Source: Hoylesella nanceiensis DSM 19126 = JCM 15639
Lineage (GTDB): Bacteria; Bacteroidota; Bacteroidia; Bacteroidales; Bacteroidaceae
NCBI RefSeq assembly: GCF_000379965.1
Contig: NZ_KB904328.1
Coordinates: forward strand, 372,001-436,000
Length of the DNA stretch: 64,000 bases
Direction: 5' to 3'
The notes beneath the pieces were generated by a model. The model was not told the origin of the DNA, did not search any database, and saw nothing but the letters and a program-made list of their open reading frames with translations. Every line of letters starts with the position of its first letter. Position 1 is the first letter of the stretch. Below, piece by piece: positions 43,277 to 53,300 of the stretch. Position numbers and translations under genes: made by a program.

Positions 43277-45082
43277 TTAGAAGTTTGGTGCGTTAACATC
43301 CCACCATAGACGTGTACCTACAACGTCTGGGCCATTCAATGCCTTCAAACCTGTAGCTTGAATGTCTGCCTGTGTAGCTGGATCTGTACGTCCTGGGAAT
43401 GGTAAACGACGAATGATGTCGCCTTGATTCAAGCTTCCGTCTGATTCATCAGCATTGAGAACCTCGAACAATTTAGGATAACCTGTACGTCTTAAGTCTA
43501 CCCAAGCCTCGAAACTCATTGGATAAGCTGCAATGTATTTTTGTGTAATAATCTTCTCAAGCTTTGTTTCTTCTGAGTCTGCATCGTTCCATTTAACACC
43601 GATCTTTGTTGGGCTTTCGATGTTTTCTGTATCGCCTGTTGGGTCAACATAGGTCACTGGTGTAGCGTTTGTTTGTGCCATATAGGTCGCCATCATGCCT
43701 GCATAGTTCACACTATTGTCTTCACGATCAAGGCAGTTCGCTGCAAGAATACCCTTATTGTAGAAGTCTTCTGCTGAACCTCCCATGTTCCAACCACGTA
43801 CTGCGCCTTCTGCTCTTAAGAAACAAACTTCTGAAAGCTTCATAACATACAAGGGCACTCCGTGGAATTTCTCTGGGTTAACTCCTGAGAATGCGATGTA
43901 TTGGTTACCATCATAACCTTGTCCGTCACCTGTGTGAGTACCTGAACGAATACCAACTACCTTTGTATTTGCTTCAAGTTTTGCGTTGGTGTTGTTGTTT
44001 ACGATAAGGTTATCGTTCTTTGTGAATAGCGCAAAGTTATCATCAAGATAAGGATGCTTCAAGCTTTCTAACAATGTTACCAACGAAGCGGTGATACGTG
44101 TGTCGCCCCACTTAGTGATATTGATTAGAGGATTGGTGAAACCGATTAGGTTTGGACGTAAAGCTACTTCGTGCTTTGTGTCTTCAATCACTCCACTTGC
44201 TACTGCTTCTTCTGCCCATTGTCTTGCAAGAGTTGGATTAACCTTTACAATGTGCATCGCCATACGCAACTTTAATGAGTTAGCAAAACGCTTCCATGTT
44301 TCGAAATCGGTTGCGTTGTTAGCCTCATCGTTGGTGATCAAGATGTTTTCTTTTAGTAAAGAAACCAACTTTTCTTTATAGTCTGCTCTCTTATTTGGGA
44401 AATAGTTGAAACATGCTACAGCTGTATCGATGTTGGCAACGATTGACTTGTAGATGGTTTCAAGGTTATCATAGTTATAAGGAGCACTTTGTTTATTGGT
44501 CTTTACGTCTTGATAAGCGAATGGACCATAGATGTCTGCGTTCTCAAGTGCAGCTGTGTTGAAGATAAGAAGATAAACGGCTTTCATCTCAGGGATTGAG
44601 TCGATCGACTTATGGTTCAACAATTGAACTGCTGCTTTGCGCACTTCGCCAAATGAACCGTTAGCACCTCCGTAGAACTTAGGAGCGATGTCGTAAGTTG
44701 AACGTACCAACACTTTAGAGTAAACGAAGTTTTGGTGAGGGATAACTGCATATTGAGCGTAGTTATCTACACCTAAAGAGAACTGGAATTGGTATTGGTG
44801 TTCTCCTGGCATTTCGCCGTTCTTACCACCTCTTAGTGAGAATTGTGCAGCACGACCACCATTTAGATAATCTTGAAGTTTATCGATAACGGCAGCAGCT
44901 TGATCTCCTGTTATATCTAATTTGTAAGGAATATTATCTACTTCTCCACGTTCAGTAACTTTCTCGATGTTCTTGGTATTAGAGTCGAACTCTGCTCCTG
45001 GATCATCAAAGTCTAAACAAGATTGTAGCGATAAGGTTCCTGCAAAAGCAGCAAATGCTACTAAAAATTTATACTTTTTCAT
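43277..45082 (-). CDS. susD: SusD/RagB-like glycan-binding lipoprotein
   Basis: 601 residues. Lipoprotein signal MKKYKFLVAFAAFAGTLSLQ followed by Cys22, then LDFDDPG, a typical acidic surface-export start. The mature protein has the TPR-rich SusD-like_2 pattern (ALENADIYGPFAYQDVKT, WKRFANSLKLRMAMHIVKV, RAEGAVRGWNMGG, YPMSFEAWVDLRRTGYPKLF). SusD proteins lid the SusC barrel and capture glycans at the surface. It is 19 bases downstream of susC, as in all such pairs; with two GH85 enzymes downstream the cargo is likely oligosaccharide released from N-glycans. Confidence 0.93.
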   Translation of the reverse strand: MKKYKFLVAFAAFAGTLSLQSCLDFDDPGAEFDSNTKNIEKVTERGEVDNIPYKLDITGDQAAAVIDKLQDYLNGGRAAQFSLRGGKNGEMPGEHQYQFQFSLGVDNYAQYAVIPHQNFVYSKVLVRSTYDIAPKFYGGANGSFGEVRKAAVQLLNHKSIDSIPEMKAVYLLIFNTAALENADIYGPFAYQDVKTNKQSAPYNYDNLETIYKSIVANIDTAVACFNYFPNKRADYKEKLVSLLKENILITNDEANNATDFETWKRFANSLKLRMAMHIVKVNPTLARQWAEEAVASGVIEDTKHEVALRPNLIGFTNPLINITKWGDTRITASLVTLLESLKHPYLDDNFALFTKNDNLIVNNNTNAKLEANTKVVGIRSGTHTGDGQGYDGNQYIAFSGVNPEKFHGVPLYVMKLSEVCFLRAEGAVRGWNMGGSAEDFYNKGILAANCLDREDNSVNYAGMMATYMAQTNATPVTYVDPTGDTENIESPTKIGVKWNDADSEETKLEKIITQKYIAAYPMSFEAWVDLRRTGYPKLFEVLNADESDGSLNQGDIIRRLPFPGRTDPATQADIQATGLKALNGPDVVGTRLWWDVNAPNF

Positions 45083-45101
45083 ATTCTTATTCTGTTATGT
45101 T

Positions 45102-48100
45102 TTAGAAGTTAAGTTTCAATGACAAACCAAATGAACGTGAAGATGGCATGTTGAACAATTCGAATGCACCTAAACCATTAGCTGTTGATAATGAAACGTC
45201 TGGGTCAACTGGGCTATCGTTGTACAAGAAGAATAGGTTTCTTGCAATGAATGCAACGTTCAAGTTCTTGTTTTGACCAAGAAGGTTGCGGAATGTGTAG
45301 CCTAATGACAACTCACGTAAACGGAAGTTGGTTGCACTATATATATAGTTGTATGGGTTAGTTGATGCACCCATAGCCTTATAATATGCTTCAACTGGAA
45401 CGATACGTCCGCTTCCGTCATTTAATTGCATACCTGGAGCGTTCTTGTAGTCTGTTGCAACGATGTTGTTTCTTTCTGCATTGAGACGTGCATCAGCAAC
45501 TCTTTGAGACAAACCATATTGATCTAAGTATGCTTCTGTCAATGAAATAACCTTACCACCGATACGACCATTGATCAAGAATGACAATGTGAAGTCTTTG
45601 TAGTTGAAGTTATTGCTCCAACCCATTTGCCATTTAGCGTTCATGTTACCTACGTAAATCAAGTCAGCATCTTGACCAGAGCTCTTGAAACGTGGTGCAC
45701 CAGATCTTGTAAGAGCGATGTTTCCATTAGCATCTCTATCGAAATCGTGGATATACATGTCACCAATTGAACCACCTTCTTTATATCTGATGTATGTACC
45801 ACCTACAACTTGTTGTTGGATAAGTTCTTTACCTTGGTCGTCGTAAGCAGTCTTAAGGATCTTGTTGCTGTTGTAAGAAACGTTGTAACTTGTTCTCCAG
45901 TTAAAGTCTTTAGCTAAGCGGAAGTTGTAACCGATAGTTGTTTCGATACCTTGGTTACGAACCTTTGCAGATGTGAATGGTTGAATACCTGACGCATCAT
46001 GTCCTTCCATGTACAAGTGATCCATTACACCATTATAATATGTAAGGTCGAAGCTTAGTCTATTGTTCAAGAACATGGTTTCGATACCTGTTTCGAACGA
46101 CTTCATAACTTCAGGAACTGCCTTAAACTTCTTGTAGTTGTTAGCATTAACAGCACCTGTTATTCTGTTTTTAGAGATTCTAAGGAATCCTGCATCAGAG
46201 AACGAGTTACCTGCTTCTGAATAAGAAACACGGAACTTCATGTAGTTAAACCACTCTGGCAATTTCACTAAGTTGCTAACGATTGCATTAGCACCAAGAC
46301 CGAAGTAGCCATAGCTTTGCTTGTCTGCATAACCAACTTGGTATAGTTGTCTGAACAAACGATACCAGTCTTGACGATAAGAGAAGTCTACATAAACTGT
46401 TTCTTTCCAACCAGCTTGAGCTGTGAAAAGCAACGCTTTGTCCCAACTTGAAGTCTTACCTGATGTTGTTGCACCCATACCACCTCCGTCTGTTTCGAAG
46501 TAGTTCACGTCGGTAGAAGGCTTACGCAACAATGGATGCATTTTAGTTGCATTAACTGAAGTATTCTTCCAAGTTGTTTTTAGTGTATGACCAACCCAAC
46601 CTGCTGATGCAGAAACAGAATAATCTTTGATTTGTTTGTTATAGTTTAACAAATAGTCGGTGTAGATTTCTGTTGCTGTTGAAGCATCATCATACATATA
46701 ACCAAAGTCGAACATTCTCTCAGGCGAGTAGGTTGTTGCATATCTTTTGGTGTTGCTCTTAAAGTGAGTCTTAGTATAGTTCACACGAGCTTGGAAGCTT
46801 AAGCCATCATAAATATCGATGTTTGCGCTAACTGTACCGAACAAACGGTCTTCGCTTTGGCGTCCTCTGTTTTGGTTTAGAAGCCAATATGGGTTGTTAT
46901 TGGTTGCAGATAAATATGCCCAGTTTTGTAATGGACCACTCAACTTCACTCTTTCTGCATTAGTATATTGATAGTTATCACCTGATATATTCTTATAAAC
47001 ATCTTGGTAGTAAGACATCCATGATCCATTTTCTACATAGTTATTACGATAATAACCTAAGTCGATGTTTCTTGGCATGGTGTAAAGGTCATAAAGTGGA
47101 TTATAAACTGTACCACCACCATGACGGTTCTTTGTAATTGTTTCTACATAGTTCAAAGAAACATCGAGTTTCACTCTCTTTAGAAGGTCATATGATTGAC
47201 GGAAAGCGAATGAGTTACGATTATAAGAGTTTTCTCTCATCATACCGTTAGCGTGGCTATTTCCGATTGAGAAATATGAACGCATCAATTCTGTACCGCC
47301 TGAAACTGAAACTGAATTGTTAGTTGTTACACCTGTTCTAAAGAAGTCTTTCACGTCGTCGTTAGCACGATTACGCAAGTAAACCTTGTGACTTTTTTCT
47401 ATAAAATCACTACCCAATGGAACGTCGACAACCAAGTCTGCATCTGCACGATCTGTGATTTTGTCACCCCAGTTTAAACGAGATAAGAAACCATTTTTAT
47501 CTACTAATGCTCCGTATGTATTTTGAATTTTTGGTGTTAACAATGGAGTGTCGAATGTAACGTTTGATGTAAAGTTCACATCAAGCTTACCTTCACGTCC
47601 TTTTTTGGTTGTAATCATCACAACACCGTTAGCTGCTTTAGAACCATAAAGAACGGCAGCGTTAGCACCTTTCAATACGTTGATCGATTCGATATCGTCT
47701 GGGTTGATCATTGATAGTGGGTCAGAACCTTCTGTCATACCTGAATATTCGAAACCATCACCACTCATTCCTCTCTTACCACGTGTATCGTTGGTCATTG
47801 GAATACCATCAACTACGATCAAAGGAGCACTGTTACCATTAATAGATTTGTTACCACGAAGGATAATTTTAGATGCACCACCGGCACCACCAGCATTTGG
47901 TGTAATAGTGATACCAGATACTTTACCTTCCAAGCTGTTAGCAACGTTAGGATCTTGTACCTTTGTTAGGTCTTCTGCTTTTACCTTTTGGGTAGAATAG
48001 GTTAGCGAACTTTCTTTTCTCATAATACCCATTGCAGTAACAACAACGCCTGTCAACATGGTCTTTTCTTCTTTCAACACCACGTCGATATTGGTTTTGT

Positions 48101-48455
48101 CGCCTACAACGATGTCTTGAGGAATGCTACCTACATAAGAATAAGTTAGGGTTGAACGTGAACCGTCTACTTTAATAGTGTAACGACCGTCCATGTCGGT
48201 TACTGTTCCTTTACCAGTACCTTTAACAACAACGCTCACACCAATCATTGGCATGCCTTCTTCGTCTTTTACAACACCTGTAATAGTACGTTGTGTAGCT
48301 TGAGCTTGTTGGTTAATAAACTGCGATGCAACTGGCTTTTCTGCTTTTGCATCATTCGATTTAGCGCTCGCATATTGTGCTGATGAGCACGCAATTGTAG
48401 AGGCTAAAATCAACTTCATGAGCGATGAGCTCCTGTAAATGATTAAATTTCTCAT
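45102..48455 (-). CDS. susC: SusC/RagA-like TonB-dependent outer-membrane transporter
   Basis: 1117 residues. Signal region to about residue 31, a carboxypeptidase-regulatory-like domain (~55-130; ITGVVKDEEGMPMIGVSVVV), the TonB box region (LTGVVVTAMG), a plug (~150-280; KILRGNKSINGNSAPLIVVD-type block, INVLKGANAAVLYGSKAANG) and a 22-strand barrel ending SFGLSLKLNF with the terminal aromatic Phe. No STN domain is present, so it does not itself signal to an anti-sigma factor. It imports glycans together with the SusD encoded next. It is the first gene of the minus-strand locus and starts about 1.1 kb from the divergent sigma factor gene. Confidence 0.93.
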   Translation of the reverse strand: MRNLIIYRSSSLMKLILASTIACSSAQYASAKSNDAKAEKPVASQFINQQAQATQRTITGVVKDEEGMPMIGVSVVVKGTGKGTVTDMDGRYTIKVDGSRSTLTYSYVGSIPQDIVVGDKTNIDVVLKEEKTMLTGVVVTAMGIMRKESSLTYSTQKVKAEDLTKVQDPNVANSLEGKVSGITITPNAGGAGGASKIILRGNKSINGNSAPLIVVDGIPMTNDTRGKRGMSGDGFEYSGMTEGSDPLSMINPDDIESINVLKGANAAVLYGSKAANGVVMITTKKGREGKLDVNFTSNVTFDTPLLTPKIQNTYGALVDKNGFLSRLNWGDKITDRADADLVVDVPLGSDFIEKSHKVYLRNRANDDVKDFFRTGVTTNNSVSVSGGTELMRSYFSIGNSHANGMMRENSYNRNSFAFRQSYDLLKRVKLDVSLNYVETITKNRHGGGTVYNPLYDLYTMPRNIDLGYYRNNYVENGSWMSYYQDVYKNISGDNYQYTNAERVKLSGPLQNWAYLSATNNNPYWLLNQNRGRQSEDRLFGTVSANIDIYDGLSFQARVNYTKTHFKSNTKRYATTYSPERMFDFGYMYDDASTATEIYTDYLLNYNKQIKDYSVSASAGWVGHTLKTTWKNTSVNATKMHPLLRKPSTDVNYFETDGGGMGATTSGKTSSWDKALLFTAQAGWKETVYVDFSYRQDWYRLFRQLYQVGYADKQSYGYFGLGANAIVSNLVKLPEWFNYMKFRVSYSEAGNSFSDAGFLRISKNRITGAVNANNYKKFKAVPEVMKSFETGIETMFLNNRLSFDLTYYNGVMDHLYMEGHDASGIQPFTSAKVRNQGIETTIGYNFRLAKDFNWRTSYNVSYNSNKILKTAYDDQGKELIQQQVVGGTYIRYKEGGSIGDMYIHDFDRDANGNIALTRSGAPRFKSSGQDADLIYVGNMNAKWQMGWSNNFNYKDFTLSFLINGRIGGKVISLTEAYLDQYGLSQRVADARLNAERNNIVATDYKNAPGMQLNDGSGRIVPVEAYYKAMGASTNPYNYIYSATNFRLRELSLGYTFRNLLGQNKNLNVAFIARNLFFLYNDSPVDPDVSLSTANGLGAFELFNMPSSRSFGLSLKLNF

Positions 48456-48550
48456 ACTGCAGTAATAGAAATAAATATTATTCCTTGACTCAAATTAATT
48501 AATTCTGTTTAGTTACTATTATAACATTATATAATATAGAACTACTGATA

Positions 48551-48558
48551 CAAATCTA
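48551..48558 (-). promoter_or_regulatory. -7 element TAGATTTG for susC
   Basis: Minus-strand TAGATTTGTATC fits the consensus and gives a leader of about 90 bases; no TTG at -33, so an activator or alternative sigma may be needed. Confidence 0.5.
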
Positions 48559-48643
48559 TTTATTTAACGTTTATTATATTTTTAAGTAGATAAAAAGGAT
48601 TTTATCTATCTCATAATACTATTTTTTTTAATAAAACTTCACT

Positions 48644-48890
48644 CTGTTGTACGACAGAAAACCCGTACAACGGAGGCTCCCCATACAATAGAGGAACGAT
48701 ATATTATTATTTTATAGAAGGAAAAAAATAAACTACGAATATAGACAAGCAATATAACAGGGAGCGAAATTTATATTTTACCAAGAACAAAATCTATTCT
48801 TTATATCTATCTTAGATAACTTCTTTCTCCTTTTTATTCATTATCCTAAAAGAAATCCGCTCCCCCCGTACGACGGGAGCGAGGTTTTAT
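48644..48890. repeat. Short palindromic repeats (copies 4-7) near the origin
   Basis: CTGTTGTACGACAG (48644-48657), CCGT-ACA-ACGG (48663-48673) and a weaker CCCATACAATAG are degenerate members; CTCCCCCCGTACGACGGGAG at 48860-48879 is a good one, followed by CGAGGTTTTATCA. Same design as the copies at 16.9 and 17.7 kb. Confidence 0.65.
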
Positions 48891-49093
48891 CAAGGGAAAA
48901 GAGTAAACCGCCCCACCACACGCTTAAAATCTTTACGGGGAAAAGGGATATAATTAGTTATTAACAGCACTGCTTTTATTCTCCTTTCTCATTGCTTTTT
49001 AGAGTCAAAACCACTGCAATTGTTGAAAACCTTGCTGATAACTGTCTGAAAACCGCTTTAAAAGCTTCTTAAAAATCGCTCAAAACTGGCGAG

Positions 49094-49450
49094 TTATCAA
49101 CAAACACTAAGCATCTAAAAATCAGCTGTTTATATCAACAGAGTTATCTCATTCTTATCCACACTTTATCGACATACATCAACAAGTCATCGTCCTAATC
49201 TCGCAATAGCAGTGCAAAACACCTGTTAATAATGTTCATAACTTTGCAATACATTGACCATCAAAATGCAATTATACAGCTTTTTGAAATCAAAAACACG
49301 GAAAACTTACACCAAAAAGCATCATTTTAGCCTCTTATCAACACTTATCCACAATATCAACAGCCCATAGTTATAGTCATCATTTATTTATTCTTTATAA
49401 AATGAAAAGAAAAGATAGAAGATAATTAAAGGGAAGATGAAAAAGAAGAG
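49094..49450. other. Candidate chromosomal replication origin (oriC)
   Basis: DnaA-box-like 9-mers in one orientation: TTATCAACA 49094, TTATCCACA 49155, TTATCGACA 49166, TTATCAACA 49335, TTATCCACA 49345 (two are the exact consensus), plus weaker TTATCTCAT at 49144 and ATATCAACA at 49132 and 49354. An AT-rich stretch follows (49378-49450; TTTATTTATTCTTTATAAAA), suitable as an unwinding element. No gene overlaps. The next genes leave in both directions (susC left, sigma factor right) and the 20 kb to the left is almost wholly minus strand, as expected around an origin. dnaA is not in the window; in Bacteroidota oriC is often away from dnaA. Confidence 0.65.
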
Positions 49451-49545
49451 CCTTTCAACACGAGGTAAAAAACAACAGAAAAAGTACCAAAACAAAGAGC
49501 CCTAACGGCTATATGTTATAATAAGATACGAAAGGTTTAAAAACA

Positions 49546-49577
49546 TTTTGCCCTTTCATTCTTTTTACTTATATTTG
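49546..49577 (+). promoter_or_regulatory. Bacteroidota promoter of the ECF sigma gene
   Basis: TTTTG at 49546-49550, 19 bases, TATATTTG at 49570-49577, then GCAAGG. A full consensus match, 27 bases before the start. Confidence 0.8.
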
Positions 49578-49603
49578 CAAGGTATTTTTTATGCTCACCG
49601 ACA

Positions 49604-50137
49604 ATGCAAGAAAACTTTGAGACTACCTTTGAGAAACTCTTCAAAAAATCATATCCTATGCTCTTTTGTTATGCACAAAAGATAGTGGGTTATGACGATG
49701 CTGCAGATGTAGTAGAAGAAGTTTTCTTTGATGTTTGGAAGCGCAAAGAATCCATCAACTTAGGCGACAAAATCCATTCCTTCTTATATCGTGCCGTTTA
49801 TACACGTTGTATCAACGTGATAAACAAGCGCAATGCCACCCAAGGATATATCACTTTGATCGAAGAGATGCACCAACGACAGCTCGACACCCTCGAAGAT
49901 AACCACAGCAAGATGGTTATTGAGAAGATAGAAAACCACGAGTTGGGCAACATCATCAAAGAGAAGATAGAAGGATTGCCCGAGAAATGCCGAGAAAGTT
50001 TCAGAATGAGTTATATCTATAGCATGCGAAATGAAGATATAGCCGACGTGTTAGGCGTGTCGATCAGAACAGTAGAGTCGCACATCTACCATGCACTTAA
50101 AATCCTAAGAAACGAACTAAAGCAGTTAAAAAAATAG
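49604..50137 (+). CDS. ECF-family RNA polymerase sigma factor
   Basis: 177 residues. Sigma region 2 is at about 10-75 (FEKLFKKSYPMLFCYAQKIV, DAADVVEEVFFDVWKRKE; -10 recognition) and region 4 at about 115-175 (LPEKCRESFRMSYIYSMRNE, IADVLGVSIRTVESHIYHAL; -35 recognition). In Bacteroidota such sigmas switch on SusC/SusD glycan loci on a signal from an STN-bearing SusC through a FecR-type anti-sigma factor. Here no FecR gene follows and the nearby SusC has no STN domain, so control must differ. It is divergent from susC and just upstream of two GH85 genes, which lack a normal -7 element and may be its targets. Confidence 0.9.
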   Translation: MQENFETTFEKLFKKSYPMLFCYAQKIVGYDDAADVVEEVFFDVWKRKESINLGDKIHSFLYRAVYTRCINVINKRNATQGYITLIEEMHQRQLDTLEDNHSKMVIEKIENHELGNIIKEKIEGLPEKCRESFRMSYIYSMRNEDIADVLGVSIRTVESHIYHALKILRNELKQLKK

Positions 50138-50373
50138 CTATACAGCATAAAAAGTACCTTTTTCGTTCAGTAAATTTCCTTTTATAAATGTTTATATAAT
50201 AGCAATCAATCTGTTATATAACCTAAAACTACGCCCCAAAACGAGGGCAACAATAAACGAATAACCTGTTGTTAGAGCATAAAAAACTACTCTATCTTTT
50301 GTCTATAAATCAAAACTTAGACAGCCAACACTCTTATTCAAAAACACGAATAACCAACATAAACAATACTATT

Positions 50374-53300
50374 ATGAAACTAATCAAGTTGATGGGGTTA
50401 ACGTTTTTATCCTTATTGTTAACCCATTCAGTAAAAGCGCAACAACCTTACAATGGCTGTTGGCATCCTAATGACATTAGAAATTGGAGTCCTACGAACG
50501 ATCCTAATGCCAAATTCAACCGCAGTAGAGTGCCTTTGGCAAAGCGTTTTAGAGAGCCTATGGCCATGAAAGCCAATCCAAACCAATACTATGAAGGTCA
50601 AATTTGCAACGCATCTATTTTGTATCCTATGTGTAGTTTGTGCCCTTCTCAAGGCGCAAATAACTTCATTGGCTACCAACCCACCTACTGGCAATACATG
50701 GATAAGATGGTGTATTGGGCAGGAGCAGCCAACGAAGGCATCATTAACATACCCCCTTGCGGTTCAACCGACGCAGCACATCAAAGCGGAGTGAAGATGT
50801 TAGGTAACATATTCTTTCCCCCTTCAGCTTATGGTGGACAACGTATTTGGGTGCAACAAATGCTCACCCGTGTAGATGGAAAGTTCATTTACGCAAAGAA
50901 ACTCTTCGAAATAGCTAAATACTTTGGTTTCGATGGTTGGTTTATCAACGAAGAAACAGGAGGCGGAAGCACTGATCAATGGGTTCAATTCATTAGAGAA
51001 TTCAACGAATATGCAGATGCAGAAGGTTATAAAGACATGGAAATTCAGTGGTATCAAGCCTTTGCAGGTGCCAATACACGAATTCTCAATGCTCATAAAA
51101 ACACCTCACAATTCCTCGATTATGGTAAGGTAGGCGACTATCGCAATATGGCTTCAACCCTTCATTGCACCGAAGAAGAAACCATGCAAAAGATCTATGG
51201 TGGAATAGAAACCGTGCAACAAGGTATGACAGGCTATGGAAACCAATTGAGAGGCGCATTTAAAAAAGACAAACACGTGGGCTCTGTGGCTCTATTCTGC
51301 CCCGAAGAACACATTTGGAAAGGCAGAGTTAAACGCCTTCTCGACACTCCTCAAGACAATGGAGAAGAAGCATACGCAGCCACTAAGAAAGTATTTGAAA
51401 ACGAAAACATTGTTTGGGTGAACCGAAATGGTAACCCTGCCGACATTTCTAATAGCGGATCGCAATTCAGTTCATGGCCAGGTATCTCAGGATGCTTGCT
51501 CGAACGCTCTTCAATCACCTCCCTTCCCTTCACCACTTCATTCTGTGTGGGCGTGGGTAAATATCGTTTTGTGAAAGGAGAAAAGCGCAATCAACAAGAT
51601 TGGTATCACTCTGGAACACAAAGTATCATGCCAACATGGCGTTATTGGATAGAAGACGGCAGTCAACTCAAGGTGAGTCTCGATTGGGACGATGCCTATA
51701 ACTTTGGTAACAGCGTAAAGGTAGCAGGCTTCTTAACCCAAGGCAGTCATCTAATGCGCTTGTATAAAACACAAATCAACATCACCAATGGTGGTAAATT
51801 CAAACTTGTTTACAAAACAACCACTGAAAACTCTGTTCATATTAAATTAGGAACACAGAGCGACATCAACAATGGTTTAGAGCAATTAAACAACGTTAGC
51901 AGAACCAATGTAAATGGTTGGACAGTAGACGAGTATGACTTAGCAAGCTTTAATGGTAAAACCATTTATATGATTGCGCTCGACTTAAACAGCAACAGCG
52001 ATGTATCGAACTACGAATTGAAGTTAGGCGAGCTTTCAATGTTGCCCGCTTCTTATCAGCCAATGGCCATGAATGTGTCGAACTTAACCAACGGAACAAC
52101 CCTAACCGAAGAGGGTGGCGACCTTCGTTTGACATGGGATTGGACCGATAATGCCGACTTCGACCACTTCGATGTATATTCTGTGAACGACAATGGCACT
52201 CAACATCTTGTTGGACAAACCCGTGGCGAAGGCTTCTATGTGCCTAAATTCACTCGCAACGGCACCGACCAAGCAGTGAACGTGCGTTTGGTTCCTGTGA
52301 TGAAAGACGGATCGGAAAGCAACGTTCAAACCCTAAAAGTGAACTATCCTAAGCTCACCGAGCCTGTTATCACCATCAAAACCAATAACAGCTACGTTAA
52401 AAAAGGCGATATTGTGAAGCTAACTGCCAGCGGAACAGGCGACCCTACATCGTGGAAATGGACACTTCCTGCATCGTTAGAGCCTGTAAACAACGCTCCT
52501 CTCACCTCTTCTTCTATCGCAGTGAGAGCCTTACAAGAAGGCGCACAAAAGGTGAAAGTAGAAGCAACCAACGTTATTGGCACAGGAACAACAGAACAAG
52601 TGGTGTTTGATGTGTTGAACGAAGCCGACTTTAACGACATTAAGAACGTGGCATTAAAGAAGAGAGTAGACAGCTTCAACGGCTCTGCAAGCGACAGCGA
52701 AACACCTATTAATATTATAGATGGCGTACAAAACCCAACCGACATTCATAAAAAATGGTGTAACATTGCCAGCAACCACGAGTGCGTTATCGACCTTATG
52801 GGCACTTATCGCTTATATGGTTTCAAGATTTTCGACTGCAAGTCGGGTCCTGAAAAGAACGAAAACTTCAATAACTATCGCATCTCTGTGAGCGAAGACA
52901 ATGTGAACTGGACTGTTGTGGTAGACGAAAAGAACCGCTTAAACGACAATGTTAAAACCGATTATATCGCTCCTCGTAAAGCACGTTATGTGAAGTTAAA
53001 TCCTTATTCTGAAAAGGGTATGACCCTAAGAATATGGGAATTCGAGGTGATGGGAGCCGACTTGAGTAAGATGGCTATCGAAACACCCGACCAAGTGATT
53101 CTCAATGCAGGCGAACAACGCAATGTTGAGGTGAAATATATGTTGAATGGCGACGAACGTTCTGCACAATTCGACTGCGAGGTTACTCCTTATAAGGGCG
53201 ATGTAACCATCACCAATGTTCAACACCATGCCGAAACATCAACTATTAGCTTCACCGTCACAGCCTCAACAAAGATCGGTAACTCTAAAGTAAAGGTGCT

